DNA of 64,000 nucleotides, taken from assembly GCA_965216195.1 (NCBI GenBank), contig OZ244151.1, positions 1,364,001-1,428,000 on the forward strand. The letters are read 5' to 3'. Origin of the DNA: Aridibacter sp965216195. GTDB taxonomy: Bacteria; Acidobacteriota; Blastocatellia; Pyrinomonadales; Pyrinomonadaceae. How positions within the stretch are numbered: position 1 is the first letter of the stretch; each line of letters begins with the position of its first letter. Under the pieces are notes generated by a model. The model saw only the letters and a list, made by a program, of their open reading frames with translations, was not told the DNA's origin and ran no database searches. Of the stretch, positions 9,283 through 18,253 are shown in pieces. The position numbers and the translations under genes were made by a program.

Positions 9283-9930
9283 ATGAAATTTTTTGTAGAT
9301 ACTGCAAATCTGGACGAGATCAAAGAGGCTAATGAATTGGGGGTGGTCGATGGTGTAACAACCAATCCCTCGCTCGTTGCAAAAGAAGGGGATATTGACT
9401 TTAAGCAGAGAATCGCTGAAATATGCGAAGTCGTTTCGGGCGATGTTTCCGCTGAGGTTACAGCAATCGATACCGAAGGAATGCTAAACGAAGGGCGCGA
9501 ACTCGTAAAAATCGCAGATAACGTCGTGATCAAAGTTCCTTTAACCTGGGACGGCCTTAAAGCGACAAAGGCTTTTACCGCAGAAGGTGTGAAAACAAAC
9601 GTAACGCTTTGTTTCTCGTCTTCCCAGGCGCTGCTCGCAGCAAAGGCGGGCGCAACATACATTTCACCGTTTATCGGCAGACTTGACGATCTTTCGCAAA
9701 ACGGTATGGATCTGATTGAAGATATTGTGCAGATCTATGACAACTACGGTTTCAAAACGCAGGTGCTCGCCGCAAGCATACGCCATCCGATGCATATCGT
9801 CGATTCAGCTCTTGCCGGTGCGGACGTCGCAACCGTGCCGTTTAAAGTGTTCCAAAAAATCGTAAAACACCCGCTTACGGATAAAGGCCTGGATGCGTTC
9901 TTAGCGGATTGGAAAAATAGCGGGAGGTAA
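9283..9930 (+). CDS. Transaldolase of the small (FSA/TalC-like) type
   Basis: This is a class I aldolase barrel of 215 residues. It starts KFFVDTANLDEIKEANELG and carries VDGVTTNPSLVAKEG, the Schiff-base lysine Lys84 in VVIKVPLTWDG, and ATYISPFIGRLDD. The size and motifs fit the short transaldolase/fructose-6-phosphate aldolase family, which moves dihydroxyacetone units between sugar phosphates in the non-oxidative pentose phosphate pathway. In most genomes of this kind it acts as transaldolase, but FSA activity cannot be excluded from sequence alone. A GGAG Shine-Dalgarno site lies about 8 bases before the ATG. It is the last gene of the hslV-led run. Confidence 0.92.
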   Translation: MKFFVDTANLDEIKEANELGVVDGVTTNPSLVAKEGDIDFKQRIAEICEVVSGDVSAEVTAIDTEGMLNEGRELVKIADNVVIKVPLTWDGLKATKAFTAEGVKTNVTLCFSSSQALLAAKAGATYISPFIGRLDDLSQNGMDLIEDIVQIYDNYGFKTQVLAASIRHPMHIVDSALAGADVATVPFKVFQKIVKHPLTDKGLDAFLADWKNSGR

Positions 9931-9956
9931 TGGCATAGTTACTTTCACAAAAGCTG

Positions 9957-11429
9957 ATGATTACTGGCGAGCTAAAATCCAAAGTTAATAAGGTATGGGA
10001 TGCCTTCTGGACGGGAGGCATTTCAAACCCGCTCGAAATCATCGAACAAATCACCTACCTGCTCTTCATCAAGCGACTCGATAATCTGCAAACCAAAGAA
10101 GAACTAAAATCCACGATGCTCGATAAAGAGATCGAGACGACGATTTTTACAGATGATCAGAAAAACCTGCGCTGGTCTCGTTTTAAGAACCTCGATCCGA
10201 AATTGATGTATGAGGTTGTCGATAAGGAAGTCTTCCCTTTTATAAAGGAATTTCGTGGTAATGAAACCTCTTATTCCGAGCTTATGCAGAATGCGAGGCT
10301 TTCGATTCCTACGCCCGGGTTGCTCTCGAAGGTCGTCGATCTTATCGATCAAATTCCGATGGAAGACCGCGACACGAAGGGCGACGTTTACGAGTATATG
10401 CTCGGTAAAATTGCCTCAGCCGGACAAAACGGGCAGTTTCGTACGCCTCGACACATAATTAAAATGATGGTTGAAATGGTCGCGCCGGCGCCCGAAGATA
10501 TCGTTTGTGATCCGGCGTGCGGCACTGCGGGTTTTCTTGTCGCGGCAAATGAGTATATTTACCGCAAACATCGTGATCTCTTCACCGATGAAAATCTAAA
10601 GCACCATTTCTATAACAAACTCTTTAACGGTTTTGACTTTGACAACACGATGCTGCGGATCGGTTCGATGAATATGATGCTTCACGGCATCGAAAATCCG
10701 AATATTCGTTACAGAGATTCGCTGGCGGAGCTTCATTCAAAGGATGAAGAGCTTTATTCTGTCATTCTCGCCAATCCGCCGTTTAAGGGTTCGCTTGATT
10801 ACGACAGCACAGCGAAGGATTTGCTTCGGGTCGTAAAGACCAAGAAAACTGAGCTTCTCTTTATCGCACTCTTTTTGCGTCTTCTCAAAACAGGCGGACG
10901 AGCCGCCGTGATCGTGCCTGACGGCGTTTTGTTTGGTTCGTCAAAAGCTCATAAAACTTTGCGTAAAACCATCGTCGAAGATCAGAAACTCGATGCGGTT
11001 ATCTCTATGCCGAGCGGTGTCTTTAAGCCTTACGCCGGGGTTTCGACGGCTGTCTTGATCTTTACAAAGACCAGTTCGGGCGGGACGGAAAGCGTATGGT
11101 TTTATGATATGCAGGCAGACGGCTTTTCGCTCGATGATAAACGCACGAAATTAGACCAATCAAAACACGAAAACAACAACATCCCGGACATTTTGAAGCG
11201 TTGGCAGAATCTGGAAGATGAGCAGAAGCGGGAACGCACCGAGCAATCTTTTCTTGTTCCGAAAAAAGAGATCGCCGAGAACGGTTATGATCTGAGCATC
11301 AACCGCTATAAAGAAATTGTTTATGAAGAAATAGATCTCGATCCACCGAAAGTGATTTTGGAAGAACTGGGTAAATTAGAGGAAGAAATTCAGTCTGATT
11401 TGAAAGCATTGGAGGCGATGATCGGATAA
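9957..11429 (+). CDS. hsdM: Type I restriction-modification methyltransferase HsdM
   Basis: HsdM is the N6-adenine methyltransferase subunit of a type I system. The 490-residue chain has the N-terminal helical HsdM_N domain (about 8-135), then the N6-MTase domain with the AdoMet motif DPACGTAGF (from Asp185) and the catalytic NPPF (Asn273-Phe276). QFRTPRHIIKMMVEMV just before motif I is typical. The C-terminal part contains IPDILKRWQN and ends in a helix that contacts HsdS. The stop overlaps the hsdS start in TAATG, so both are coupled, giving the usual 2:1 complex with HsdS. Confidence 0.96.
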   Translation: MITGELKSKVNKVWDAFWTGGISNPLEIIEQITYLLFIKRLDNLQTKEELKSTMLDKEIETTIFTDDQKNLRWSRFKNLDPKLMYEVVDKEVFPFIKEFRGNETSYSELMQNARLSIPTPGLLSKVVDLIDQIPMEDRDTKGDVYEYMLGKIASAGQNGQFRTPRHIIKMMVEMVAPAPEDIVCDPACGTAGFLVAANEYIYRKHRDLFTDENLKHHFYNKLFNGFDFDNTMLRIGSMNMMLHGIENPNIRYRDSLAELHSKDEELYSVILANPPFKGSLDYDSTAKDLLRVVKTKKTELLFIALFLRLLKTGGRAAVIVPDGVLFGSSKAHKTLRKTIVEDQKLDAVISMPSGVFKPYAGVSTAVLIFTKTSSGGTESVWFYDMQADGFSLDDKRTKLDQSKHENNNIPDILKRWQNLEDEQKRERTEQSFLVPKKEIAENGYDLSINRYKEIVYEEIDLDPPKVILEELGKLEEEIQSDLKALEAMIG

Positions 11430-12583
11430 TGAAACATTTGCCTTTTACAAAAGTATTCAACGATGAATCTGGTGGAAATATTAAGACCAAAAAGGGTGAT
11501 TATCTTGAAAATGGTTTAATTCCAATTGTAGATCAAGGAGAAGATTTAATCGGTGGATTTACAAATGATGAAAATAAAATCTGTAAATCGGATTTGCCAG
11601 TAATTGTTTTCGGGGATCATACAAGACGGTTCAAATTTGTAGATTTTCCTTTTGGGATGGGAGCAGATGGAGTAAAAGTATTAAAACCCAAAATAGAAGC
11701 TAATGAAAAATATCTATACTACTATCTTAAAGCCTTACGACTAACTGATGCAGGTTATGATAGACACTTCAAATATTTAAAGAGAACCGAAATTTTAATC
11801 CCGCCGCTACCCGAACAAAAGCGAATCGCGGAAGTTTTAGACAAAGCCGACGCACTTATCCAAAAACGCCGTCAGGCTATCGAAAAACTCGATACTCTAT
11901 TGCAATCAGTTTTCCTTGAGATGTTCGGCGATCCGGTGAAAAATCCGATGGGTTGGGATGTATCTGAACTATCCCAAATAGTAGAAAAAGATAGATCAAT
12001 AACTTATGGAATATTAAAACCAGGTGATTTCACAGACAATGGAATACCAATGTTAAGGATTCAAGACTTAAAAAAAGGTGAGATAAACATAGAAAATGTT
12101 CATAGAGTTTCCTCTGAATTATCCACTCAATATAAAAGAACAATTCTTAAAGGTGGAGAAATTGTGATTTCTTTAGTTGGAACAATTGGATTAGCAGCAA
12201 TTATCCCACAAGATTTTTCTGGGTTTAATCTCCACAGAAATTTAGGAATGATTTCATTAAATGAATCAGTTCATCCTCAATATTTTTATTATTTAGTTTC
12301 ACACCCATTTTTTTCAAAAGTAATAAAAAATATTACAAAAGGTGGAAACCAACCTTTGTTGAATTTAGGTGATTTGAATAAAGTTTTAATAATCCTGCCA
12401 CCATTATCAGCACAAGAAAACTTTGCAAAAAAAGCAATTCAAGTAAATAAGTTAAAAAAATCTCTTGAAATTTCATCAATGAAATCTGAAAATCTTTTCC
12501 AATCTCTTCAGCAAAAAGCATTCAAGGGAGAACTTTTTGAGATGGAAGGGCGGGAAGCGATTGAAGAAGCGTCGGCGGGTTAG
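11429..12583 (+). CDS. hsdS: Type I restriction specificity subunit HsdS
   Basis: HsdS recognises the bipartite target. The 384-residue chain shows two target-recognition domains separated by helical spacers. TRD1 (about 1-125) is short and ends in ILIPPLPEQKRIAEVLDKAD, followed by a spacer helix with QKRRQAIEKLDTLLQSVF. TRD2 (about 170-325) ends in LIILPPLSAQENFAKK and a second helix with MKSENLFQSLQQKAFKGEL. TRD2 and much of TRD1 are clearly more AT-rich than hsdM and hsdR, as expected for a domain exchanged by recombination. The target sequence cannot be predicted. Translation is coupled to hsdM by a one-base overlap. Confidence 0.94.
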   Translation: MKHLPFTKVFNDESGGNIKTKKGDYLENGLIPIVDQGEDLIGGFTNDENKICKSDLPVIVFGDHTRRFKFVDFPFGMGADGVKVLKPKIEANEKYLYYYLKALRLTDAGYDRHFKYLKRTEILIPPLPEQKRIAEVLDKADALIQKRRQAIEKLDTLLQSVFLEMFGDPVKNPMGWDVSELSQIVEKDRSITYGILKPGDFTDNGIPMLRIQDLKKGEINIENVHRVSSELSTQYKRTILKGGEIVISLVGTIGLAAIIPQDFSGFNLHRNLGMISLNESVHPQYFYYLVSHPFFSKVIKNITKGGNQPLLNLGDLNKVLIILPPLSAQENFAKKAIQVNKLKKSLEISSMKSENLFQSLQQKAFKGELFEMEGREAIEEASAG

Positions 12584-12918
12584 AGAGGAAATGAGAGGGT
12601 GCAAGTTGCGTGTGGATTTGTAGCTTTTGGATCAATTGCCACTAGCTTCAGCTAGTGGAACCAAAGCTGCAAAAACAAAAGGCTTTAGCCAAATATCTAT
12701 TCGATTCTTATTCCGCCCGGCTTTAGCCAAAAAAGATCAGATTCGGCTAAAGCCGTTAAAAGAGAAAAATCAAACCCACTAGCTAAAGCTAGCGGCAATT
12801 TATGGTGCTAATGAAAATTGATGAAGTCAGTGCAAATTGATAGAGCTAGTAAAATTTTTGATAATCTTAGCGGAAATTGATGGTGCTAGTGGAAATTTTG
12901 ATAATGTAGAGAAAAGGT
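12584..12918. repeat. 335-bp spacer between hsdS and hsdR: hairpins and degenerate 19-21-bp tandem repeats
   Basis: No gene is visible. The left part carries small palindromes: a perfect 8-bp stem with a TTCA loop at 12639-12658 (CCACTAGC/GCTAGTGG), GGCTTTAGCC at 12681 and 12719 with an inverted GGCTAAAGCC at 12745, and CTAGCT-AA-AGCTAG near 12778-12793. The right part (12792-12908) is a degenerate tandem repeat of six units of 19, 19, 19, 21, 19 and 20 bases, with a loose consensus around GTGGAAATTGATGGTGCTA, ending 10 bases before the hsdR start. The spacer is unusual because hsd genes are normally tightly packed; the repeats probably carry the promoter or leader of hsdR. Confidence 0.7.
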
Positions 12919-15900
12919 ATGACTTCCAACTTCACATTTCTAAAAGACGAATGGCAGACGGTTTATGATTCCGCCGTCAAAGCCGAAAGCAATGTATGGA
13001 GCGATCCGCGAACGGCTTGTTTCTATGCGCGCCGAACGCTCGAAGCTACAGTTGATTGGATGTATCGCTTTGACGAGTATCTCTCACTCCCCTACGACAC
13101 ATCGCTTTATGGACTCACATCGGAGCAAACCTTTCGAGACAATTTGCCAAAAGCGGTTTATTTAAAGGTTGGATTTTTACGGAGAGCCTGCAATAAGGCG
13201 ATTCACGATAAAGGCAAAGTAAACGAGCAGACCTCTATGCGTGTGGCGTCCGAATTGTTTCATGTGCTGTATTGGTTTGCGCGAAGCTATACTCAGGAGG
13301 ATCCCGCGCGGTTTTCGGGTTTGAAGTTTGAACGCGACCTTATTCCAAAACCCGAAGCTTCCGTTTCGGCTGAATCTTACAAAAAACTCAAAAAACAGCT
13401 CGAGGAATACGAGCAGGAGCGCAAAGAGGCACTCGAGCAGGCGAAGGAAATTCTCGAAGAGCCTTCGATAAATGAAGAACTCGCAAATCTGCGCAAACAA
13501 ATCGCAAAAGCGAAGAAGGAAAACGAAAAATATCCAGATTCTCACGATTATTCCGAAAGCCAGACGCGTAAATACATCATCGATTTGATGCTTACGGAAG
13601 CGGGTTGGACGCTTGGCGAAGATGTGACCTTTGAGTGTGAAGTAAAGGGAATGCCGAATGAACCAGGCGTTGGCTTTGTGGATTACGTGCTCTGGGGAAA
13701 CGACGGAAAGCCGCTTGGTTTGATAGAGGCGAAAAGAACCTCGAAAGATTCTCGCGATGGCAAAAGACAAGCTGAGCTCTACGCAAATTGTCTCGAAGAA
13801 GAATTTGGTCAGCGTCCCGTAGTCTTTTACTCAAACGGCTACGAAACGCACCTCTGGGACGACAAAAATTACCCGCCAAGAAGCGTTCAGGGAGTTTACA
13901 CCAAAAGCGGACTCGAACTTCTAATTCAAAGACGCGAAATCCGCGAGCCCTTACAAGACAAACGGGTAAACCCCGATATCGCCGGACGCGATTATCAAAT
14001 GCGTGCGATTCGAAAAATCTGCGAGGGTTTTGAAAAAGAAAGTCGCCGTAAAGCGTTGCTCGTAATGGCAACCGGCGCCGGAAAAACGAGAACCACAATT
14101 GCTCTTTGCGATCTGCTTCAGCGAGCAAAGTGGGTAAAGAGGGTTTTGTTTCTCGCTGATCGAAATGCCCTTGTAAAACAAGCCTGTAACGCCTTCAAGG
14201 AACACCTTCCGGATTCCAATCCTGTAAATCTTGTACTCGACAGGCGGGCGTCGGGGAGCCGGGTTTACGTTTGCACCTATCCGACGATGATGAACCTAAT
14301 CAACGAAATGGAGGGTGAAAAGAGACGTTTCGGCGTAGGCTATTTCGATCTGATTGTCATCGATGAGGCGCACCGCTCGGTTTACAAAAAATACCAGGCG
14401 ATTTTTGATTACTTCGATTCGTTTCTGGTTGGTCTCACCGCAACTCCGAAAGCGGAAGTCGCCCGAAATACATACAGGCTTTTTGAATTGCAAGACGGAA
14501 TGCCAACCGATGCTTACGAGCTCGAAGACGCCATCAACGACGGGTATCTCGTTCCTTCGGTCAATATCAGTGTACCGACGAAATTCACACGCGAGGGCAT
14601 CAAATACTCGGAGCTGAGCGATGACGAAAAAGATCAGTGGGACGAGATTGAATGGAATGAAGAGGGCGAAAAACCTGATGAGATCAGTGCGACGGCGATA
14701 AACCGCTGGCTGTTTAATCAGGATACGATCGAAAAGGTTTTACAAAATTTGATGGAAAACGGTTTGAGAGTCGAAGGCGGCGACAAACTCGGAAAAACAA
14801 TCATCTTCGCGAAAAATCACAAGCACGCCGTAGAAATCGAAAGGGTTTTTAATCTGAACTATCCTCATTTGAAGGGACAATTCGCGAGAGTGATAGATAA
14901 TTACGAACGCTATGCCCACACTTTGATCGATGATTTCTCAACGGCTTCCAAGCTGCCGCAAATAGCGATTTCCGTCGATATGCTCGATACGGGAATAGAT
15001 ATTCCGGAGATCGTCAACCTCGTGTTTTTCAAAACTGTTCGCTCAAAAACGAAATTTCTTCAGATGATCGGACGCGGCACCCGTCTGCGCCCGGACCTTT
15101 TCGGCATCGGAAAAGATAAGGAGTGTTTCTACATCTTCGATTATTGCCAGAATTTTGAATACTTCGGCGAAGACGTCAAAGAGGTTGAACCAAAATTACA
15201 GGAATCGCTGAGCACAAAAATTTTTAATAAACGCGTGGAGCTGCTAGATTCGATAAGGCGCAGCACACTCAAAGATGAGAGCTTAAACAAGGTCGAAGAA
15301 GAAGTCTCGGAAACGCTGCAGCTGCAGGTAAACGCGATTAACAAGGATAATTTCGTGGTCAGACCTCATTTGAGAGAAGTAGAGAAATTCGGCGATAAAA
15401 AGGCATGGGAAAAGTTGGACGCTGACGCCTTTTACGAATTGACTCAGATCATCGCTTCCCTTCCAAATGAGCTAAATCCGGAGGATGAAACGGCGAAGCA
15501 GTTTGATTTTTTAATGCTAAAGCTCCAGCTCGCTACGCTCCAAAACGATAAGTTTTTCATTAAGCTTCGCGATCAGGCGATTGAAATCGCAGACCGTCTT
15601 GAGGAAAAGGAAAACGTTCCCGAGGTGAAAAAGCAAATCGAGCTTATTCAAGCGCTGCAAAAAGACCGCTTTTGGACGGATGTCACCGTTCCGATTCTGG
15701 AGACCGTTCGCAGGAAACTTCGCGACCTCGTGAAATTCATCGATAAAACCAAGAGAATATCAGTTTACACAGATTTTGAAGACGAACTTGAGCCGGGCAC
15801 GCAAGCAACCGGTGATGGGGTGAGCTCCGGTTTGGACAAAGCGAGATATAAAGCCAAGTTTATGGAGTTTCTCACGAGGCATGAAAATCACATCACTTTG

Positions 15901-16185
15901 CAAAAACTCAGAACCAATAAACCGATCACTGACACCGACATACGCGAGCTCGAACGCCTGCTTTTTGACTCTGACGAACTTGGAACTAAGGAAGAATTTG
16001 AAAAAGCATTCGGCAAACAGAATACTTTAGGCATCTTTATTCGCAGCCTGGTGGGGCTCGATCGCGTAGAAGCTAAACGAGCGTTTAACAAATTCCTGGA
16101 CGGACAGAAATACAGTTCGAATCAAATCGAATTTGTAAATATGATCATCGATTATCTGACGGAAAAATGGGGTGATGAAGATTGA
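12919..16185 (+). CDS. hsdR: Type I restriction endonuclease subunit HsdR, 3' end frameshifted
   Basis: HsdR provides ATP-driven translocation and cleavage. The 1088-residue product begins with a DUF4145-type helical domain (about 1-125), a coiled coil (about 155-215), the PD-ExK nuclease (GFVDYVLWG near 252, GLIEAKRT near 270), and the SF2 motor with Walker A MATGAGKTR near 385 and VIDEAHRS near 479, then motif VI QMIGRGTRLRPD. The C-terminal EcoEI_R_C-type helical domain runs to IEFVNMIIDYLTEK and then stops after WGDED. Skipping one base, T16168 in AAAAATGGGG, continues the frame as GVMKIEALYEPPYTHF, the expected end of this family. The authentic protein is therefore broken or needs +1 frameshifting. 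Confidence 0.93.
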   Translation: MTSNFTFLKDEWQTVYDSAVKAESNVWSDPRTACFYARRTLEATVDWMYRFDEYLSLPYDTSLYGLTSEQTFRDNLPKAVYLKVGFLRRACNKAIHDKGKVNEQTSMRVASELFHVLYWFARSYTQEDPARFSGLKFERDLIPKPEASVSAESYKKLKKQLEEYEQERKEALEQAKEILEEPSINEELANLRKQIAKAKKENEKYPDSHDYSESQTRKYIIDLMLTEAGWTLGEDVTFECEVKGMPNEPGVGFVDYVLWGNDGKPLGLIEAKRTSKDSRDGKRQAELYANCLEEEFGQRPVVFYSNGYETHLWDDKNYPPRSVQGVYTKSGLELLIQRREIREPLQDKRVNPDIAGRDYQMRAIRKICEGFEKESRRKALLVMATGAGKTRTTIALCDLLQRAKWVKRVLFLADRNALVKQACNAFKEHLPDSNPVNLVLDRRASGSRVYVCTYPTMMNLINEMEGEKRRFGVGYFDLIVIDEAHRSVYKKYQAIFDYFDSFLVGLTATPKAEVARNTYRLFELQDGMPTDAYELEDAINDGYLVPSVNISVPTKFTREGIKYSELSDDEKDQWDEIEWNEEGEKPDEISATAINRWLFNQDTIEKVLQNLMENGLRVEGGDKLGKTIIFAKNHKHAVEIERVFNLNYPHLKGQFARVIDNYERYAHTLIDDFSTASKLPQIAISVDMLDTGIDIPEIVNLVFFKTVRSKTKFLQMIGRGTRLRPDLFGIGKDKECFYIFDYCQNFEYFGEDVKEVEPKLQESLSTKIFNKRVELLDSIRRSTLKDESLNKVEEEVSETLQLQVNAINKDNFVVRPHLREVEKFGDKKAWEKLDADAFYELTQIIASLPNELNPEDETAKQFDFLMLKLQLATLQNDKFFIKLRDQAIEIADRLEEKENVPEVKKQIELIQALQKDRFWTDVTVPILETVRRKLRDLVKFIDKTKRISVYTDFEDELEPGTQATGDGVSSGLDKARYKAKFMEFLTRHENHITLQKLRTNKPITDTDIRELERLLFDSDELGTKEEFEKAFGKQNTLGIFIRSLVGLDRVEAKRAFNKFLDGQKYSSNQIEFVNMIIDYLTEKWGDED

Positions 16186-16309
16186 AGCCCTCTACGAACC
16201 GCCTTACACTCACTTCGATACAGACGGTTTAATCGGTGTCTTTTCCAAGACCGATTCGTTTGAGATACAGAAAATACTTGATTCGATCAAGGAAAACGCC
16301 GCGGCTTAA
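16175..16309 (+). pseudogene. Detached C-terminal piece of HsdR (44 codons)
   Basis: The frame from ATG 16175 to TAA 16307-16309 encodes MKIEALYEPPYTHFDTDGL and then GVFSKTDSFEIQKILDSIK, ending ENAAA. The LYExPFT...DGLxGVF...VxxIxxxLxxI pattern is the last segment of type I HsdR proteins of the EcoEI class, normally continuous with 'YLTExGVM'. Here it lies in the frame +1 to hsdR. It is best read as the cut-off tail of hsdR, not as a gene of its own. It overlaps the stop of the convergent gene at 16306 by 4 bases. Confidence 0.8.
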
Positions 16310-16704
16310 CTTTTTTCATTGGCAAGCTTGACGATTTCATCCCTCAACATTTCTGCCTCGGAATTTTGCGGCAGCGCAATGGCAAACCTTTCCTTGAAAT
16401 CGAGATATTCGTCGGAATCGTCAAATAAGTTGCGAGTTTCCTCAAAGAATCCGTCCAACATTTCATTAGAAAGCCCATCATCAAGATCAAAGGATTCGTC
16501 AATGCGTACGATCAGTGTTGAGATCGTGCGGAGCCAGGCAAACCGCTCGTCTCCGAGCAGCATTTCAAGAAACTTCCCGCTCGAAACAACGCCGTTCGTG
16601 CGCTCGTAGTTTGCCCTTTCCCAATCCAATAAAATCTTGTGAAGCCGCAGAAACTTGTTGCGAATCAACTTCAAATTTGTCTTTCTATCCTCAAAACTTG
16701 TCAT
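16306..16704 (-). CDS. Conserved hypothetical helical protein (132 aa)
   Basis: The 132-residue protein is almost wholly alpha-helical and acidic, without signal peptide or membrane segment. Its N-terminal half reads IRNKFLRLHKILLDWERANYE, then GVVSSGKFLEMLLGDERFAWLRTISTLIVRIDE. I recognise this 'LRLHKxLLDxER...FLxLLxxDxxFAWLRxLSxLIVxIDE' layout as a widespread small uncharacterised family, but know of no function. It lies convergent to hsdR and 20 bases downstream of the pirin gene on the same strand, so it is probably co-transcribed with pirin and not part of the restriction system. Confidence 0.75.
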   Translation of the reverse strand: MTSFEDRKTNLKLIRNKFLRLHKILLDWERANYERTNGVVSSGKFLEMLLGDERFAWLRTISTLIVRIDESFDLDDGLSNEMLDGFFEETRNLFDDSDEYLDFKERFAIALPQNSEAEMLRDEIVKLANEKS

Positions 16705-16724
16705 TTCTTCCCCACCGAGAACGC

Positions 16725-17588
16725 CTAGTCATACGTTTTCACAAATGTCCCCGCTTGTAAATCACGTATCGCCTCCTGAATTTCTTCGCGCGTATTCATT
16801 ACAAAAGGACCGTATCTTGCAATCGGTTCATTTAAGGGCGCACCCGAAACAAGCAAAAACCTTGCTCCGCTCTCTCCCGCCTTAACTTTGACCAAATCCC
16901 CTTCTCCAAAGACGATGAGTTTAAGAGATTCAACATACTCACTCTCGTTATCAGACGCAGAGCCAAACTTTGCGGCGCCTTCGAAAACATACGCAAACGC
17001 CGCGTGTCCAGCAGGAACTTCATGTTCGAAGTCGCAATCGGCAGGCAGCGTAACGTCAATGTAAGTTGGGTTCGCCTCTATATCCGTAACCACACCTTTA
17101 ACACCTCTGACCTCGCCAGCGATCACTTTTACGGACGCGCCGCTTTCCATTTCAACTGTTGGAATGCTCTCAGCCGAAAATTCCTGATAGCGCGGATCCA
17201 TCATCTTTTGTTTAGCCGGAAGATTGACCCAGAGTTGAAATCCCTCCATGCCTCCTTCCCTTACTTCCGGCATCTCTTCGTGCATAATGCCACCGCCGGC
17301 GGTCATCCATTGCACGCCGCCCGTGGTAATCACACCCTCGTTACCACTCGAATCGCGGTGCTTAATCACGCCCTTAAGCATATACGTAACCGTTTCGATT
17401 CCCCTATGCGGATGCATCGGAAAGCCCGCAATGTAATCATCCGGGTTGTCAGAACCAAAATGATCGAGCAATAAAAATGGATCAAGATCGCTCAAAACCC
17501 TGTTTGCTATGAGCCTTTTAAGAGTAACACCCGCGCCATCTGACGTTATTTCAGGCTCCACCGTCTTCAATACTTCCCTTTCTTTCAT
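16725..17588 (-). CDS. Pirin family protein
   Basis: Pirins are bicupin iron proteins; bacterial ones include quercetin 2,3-dioxygenase (YhhW) and metabolic or redox regulators. The 287-residue protein has the N-terminal cupin with FLLLDHFGSDNPDDYIAGFP and the metal-binding MHPHRGIETVTYMLKG (two His), then TTGGVQWMTAGGGIMHEEMP, which supplies the remaining His and Glu ligands. The C-terminal cupin has GHAAFAYVFEG and ends in FVMNTREEIQEAIRDLQAG. The metal ligands are complete. The gene is divergent from a MarR regulator with a 78-base spacer that holds palindromes, so it is probably the regulator's target. Confidence 0.93.
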   Translation of the reverse strand: MKEREVLKTVEPEITSDGAGVTLKRLIANRVLSDLDPFLLLDHFGSDNPDDYIAGFPMHPHRGIETVTYMLKGVIKHRDSSGNEGVITTGGVQWMTAGGGIMHEEMPEVREGGMEGFQLWVNLPAKQKMMDPRYQEFSAESIPTVEMESGASVKVIAGEVRGVKGVVTDIEANPTYIDVTLPADCDFEHEVPAGHAAFAYVFEGAAKFGSASDNESEYVESLKLIVFGEGDLVKVKAGESGARFLLVSGAPLNEPIARYGPFVMNTREEIQEAIRDLQAGTFVKTYD

Positions 17589-17627
17589 ACCTTCCCCCTT
17601 GTCTGTTTTGATTATTTTCTATATTCT

Positions 17628-17665
17628 TTAGCTAGCTTATGATTATTTTATTAGCCGGCTAATAA
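17628..17665. promoter_or_regulatory. Two palindromes between pirin and marR, probable MarR operators
   Basis: A perfect 18-bp palindrome, TTATTAGCCGGCTAATAA, lies at 17648-17665, ending one base before the marR ATG. A second, imperfect one, TTAGCTAGCTTA, lies at 17628-17639. The centres are 23 bp apart, about two helical turns, so dimers could bind on the same face. MarR proteins bind palindromes of this length and usually repress both themselves and the divergent gene. Overlap with the translation start means the site replaces any Shine-Dalgarno sequence. Confidence 0.65.
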
Positions 17666-17666
17666 T

Positions 17667-18119
17667 ATGTCAAGTTCGGAGAAAACAGACACTTCTATAA
17701 ACAAGCTTCTCTCGAAGCTGGCGATCGCTGTAAGGATTGCTAACGAGAGTATTATGTGCGACATAGGGCTACACTCAGGCCAGGCGCAAATCTTGATTTC
17801 ACTTTGGGAAAACGACGTTCAGAGTCAGGCCGAACTGGTCAGAAATTTGTGCGTTTCCCCTCCTACTATAAATAAAATGGTTAAGAGACTTGTCGAAGCC
17901 GGTTTTGTGACAACTCAGAAATGCCCCGAAGACAAAAGGCTGATCAAAGTCAGGTTGACCGCAAAAGGAGCTCGAATTCGGCCAAAGGCGGAGGAGCAGC
18001 TGAAGCGACTGGATGACGTCATTTTACAGAACTTTAGCAAGACTGAACGCTTACTCATCCCGATCTTGCTTGAGAAAATTCAGAATAATCTGCAGAGCGA
18101 AATCGTCGATAAAACCTGA
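17667..18119 (+). CDS. MarR family transcriptional regulator
   Basis: The 150-residue protein has the winged-helix MarR layout: a helix pair for dimerisation at the N-terminus, QAQILISLWENDVQSQAELVRNL, the recognition helix in VSPPTINKMVKRLVEAGFV, the wing with CPEDKRLIKVRLTAKG (the family's 'DxRxxxVxLTxxG'), and C-terminal dimerisation helices. Cys residues at about 29, 63 and 85 could serve redox sensing, but this is not established. It is divergent from the pirin gene. There is no Shine-Dalgarno site at the ATG because a palindromic operator abuts it, so the message may be leaderless. Confidence 0.92.
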   Translation: MSSSEKTDTSINKLLSKLAIAVRIANESIMCDIGLHSGQAQILISLWENDVQSQAELVRNLCVSPPTINKMVKRLVEAGFVTTQKCPEDKRLIKVRLTAKGARIRPKAEEQLKRLDDVILQNFSKTERLLIPILLEKIQNNLQSEIVDKT

Positions 18120-18253
18120 ACATTTGAGCCGGATCAGAATTAATCACAGTTACTTATTAAGCCGATTTAGAATTCTTACCAGTTCCCCTGTTTCATAAAA
18201 GTACCGATAGGGCATAAAATATAGCTGTAGAAGCGATACGAAAGGAGGTTGAT

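Noticed and set aside
12792..12908. Iterons of a replication origin
   Set aside because: The repeats lie inside a restriction operon, with no replication initiator gene and no DnaA-box cluster nearby.
13592..14128. 178-codon open frame antisense to hsdR
   Set aside because: It is the shadow of the hsdR coding frame; its product is rich in Arg, Leu and Phe with no family motif, and hsdR on the other strand is clearly the real gene.
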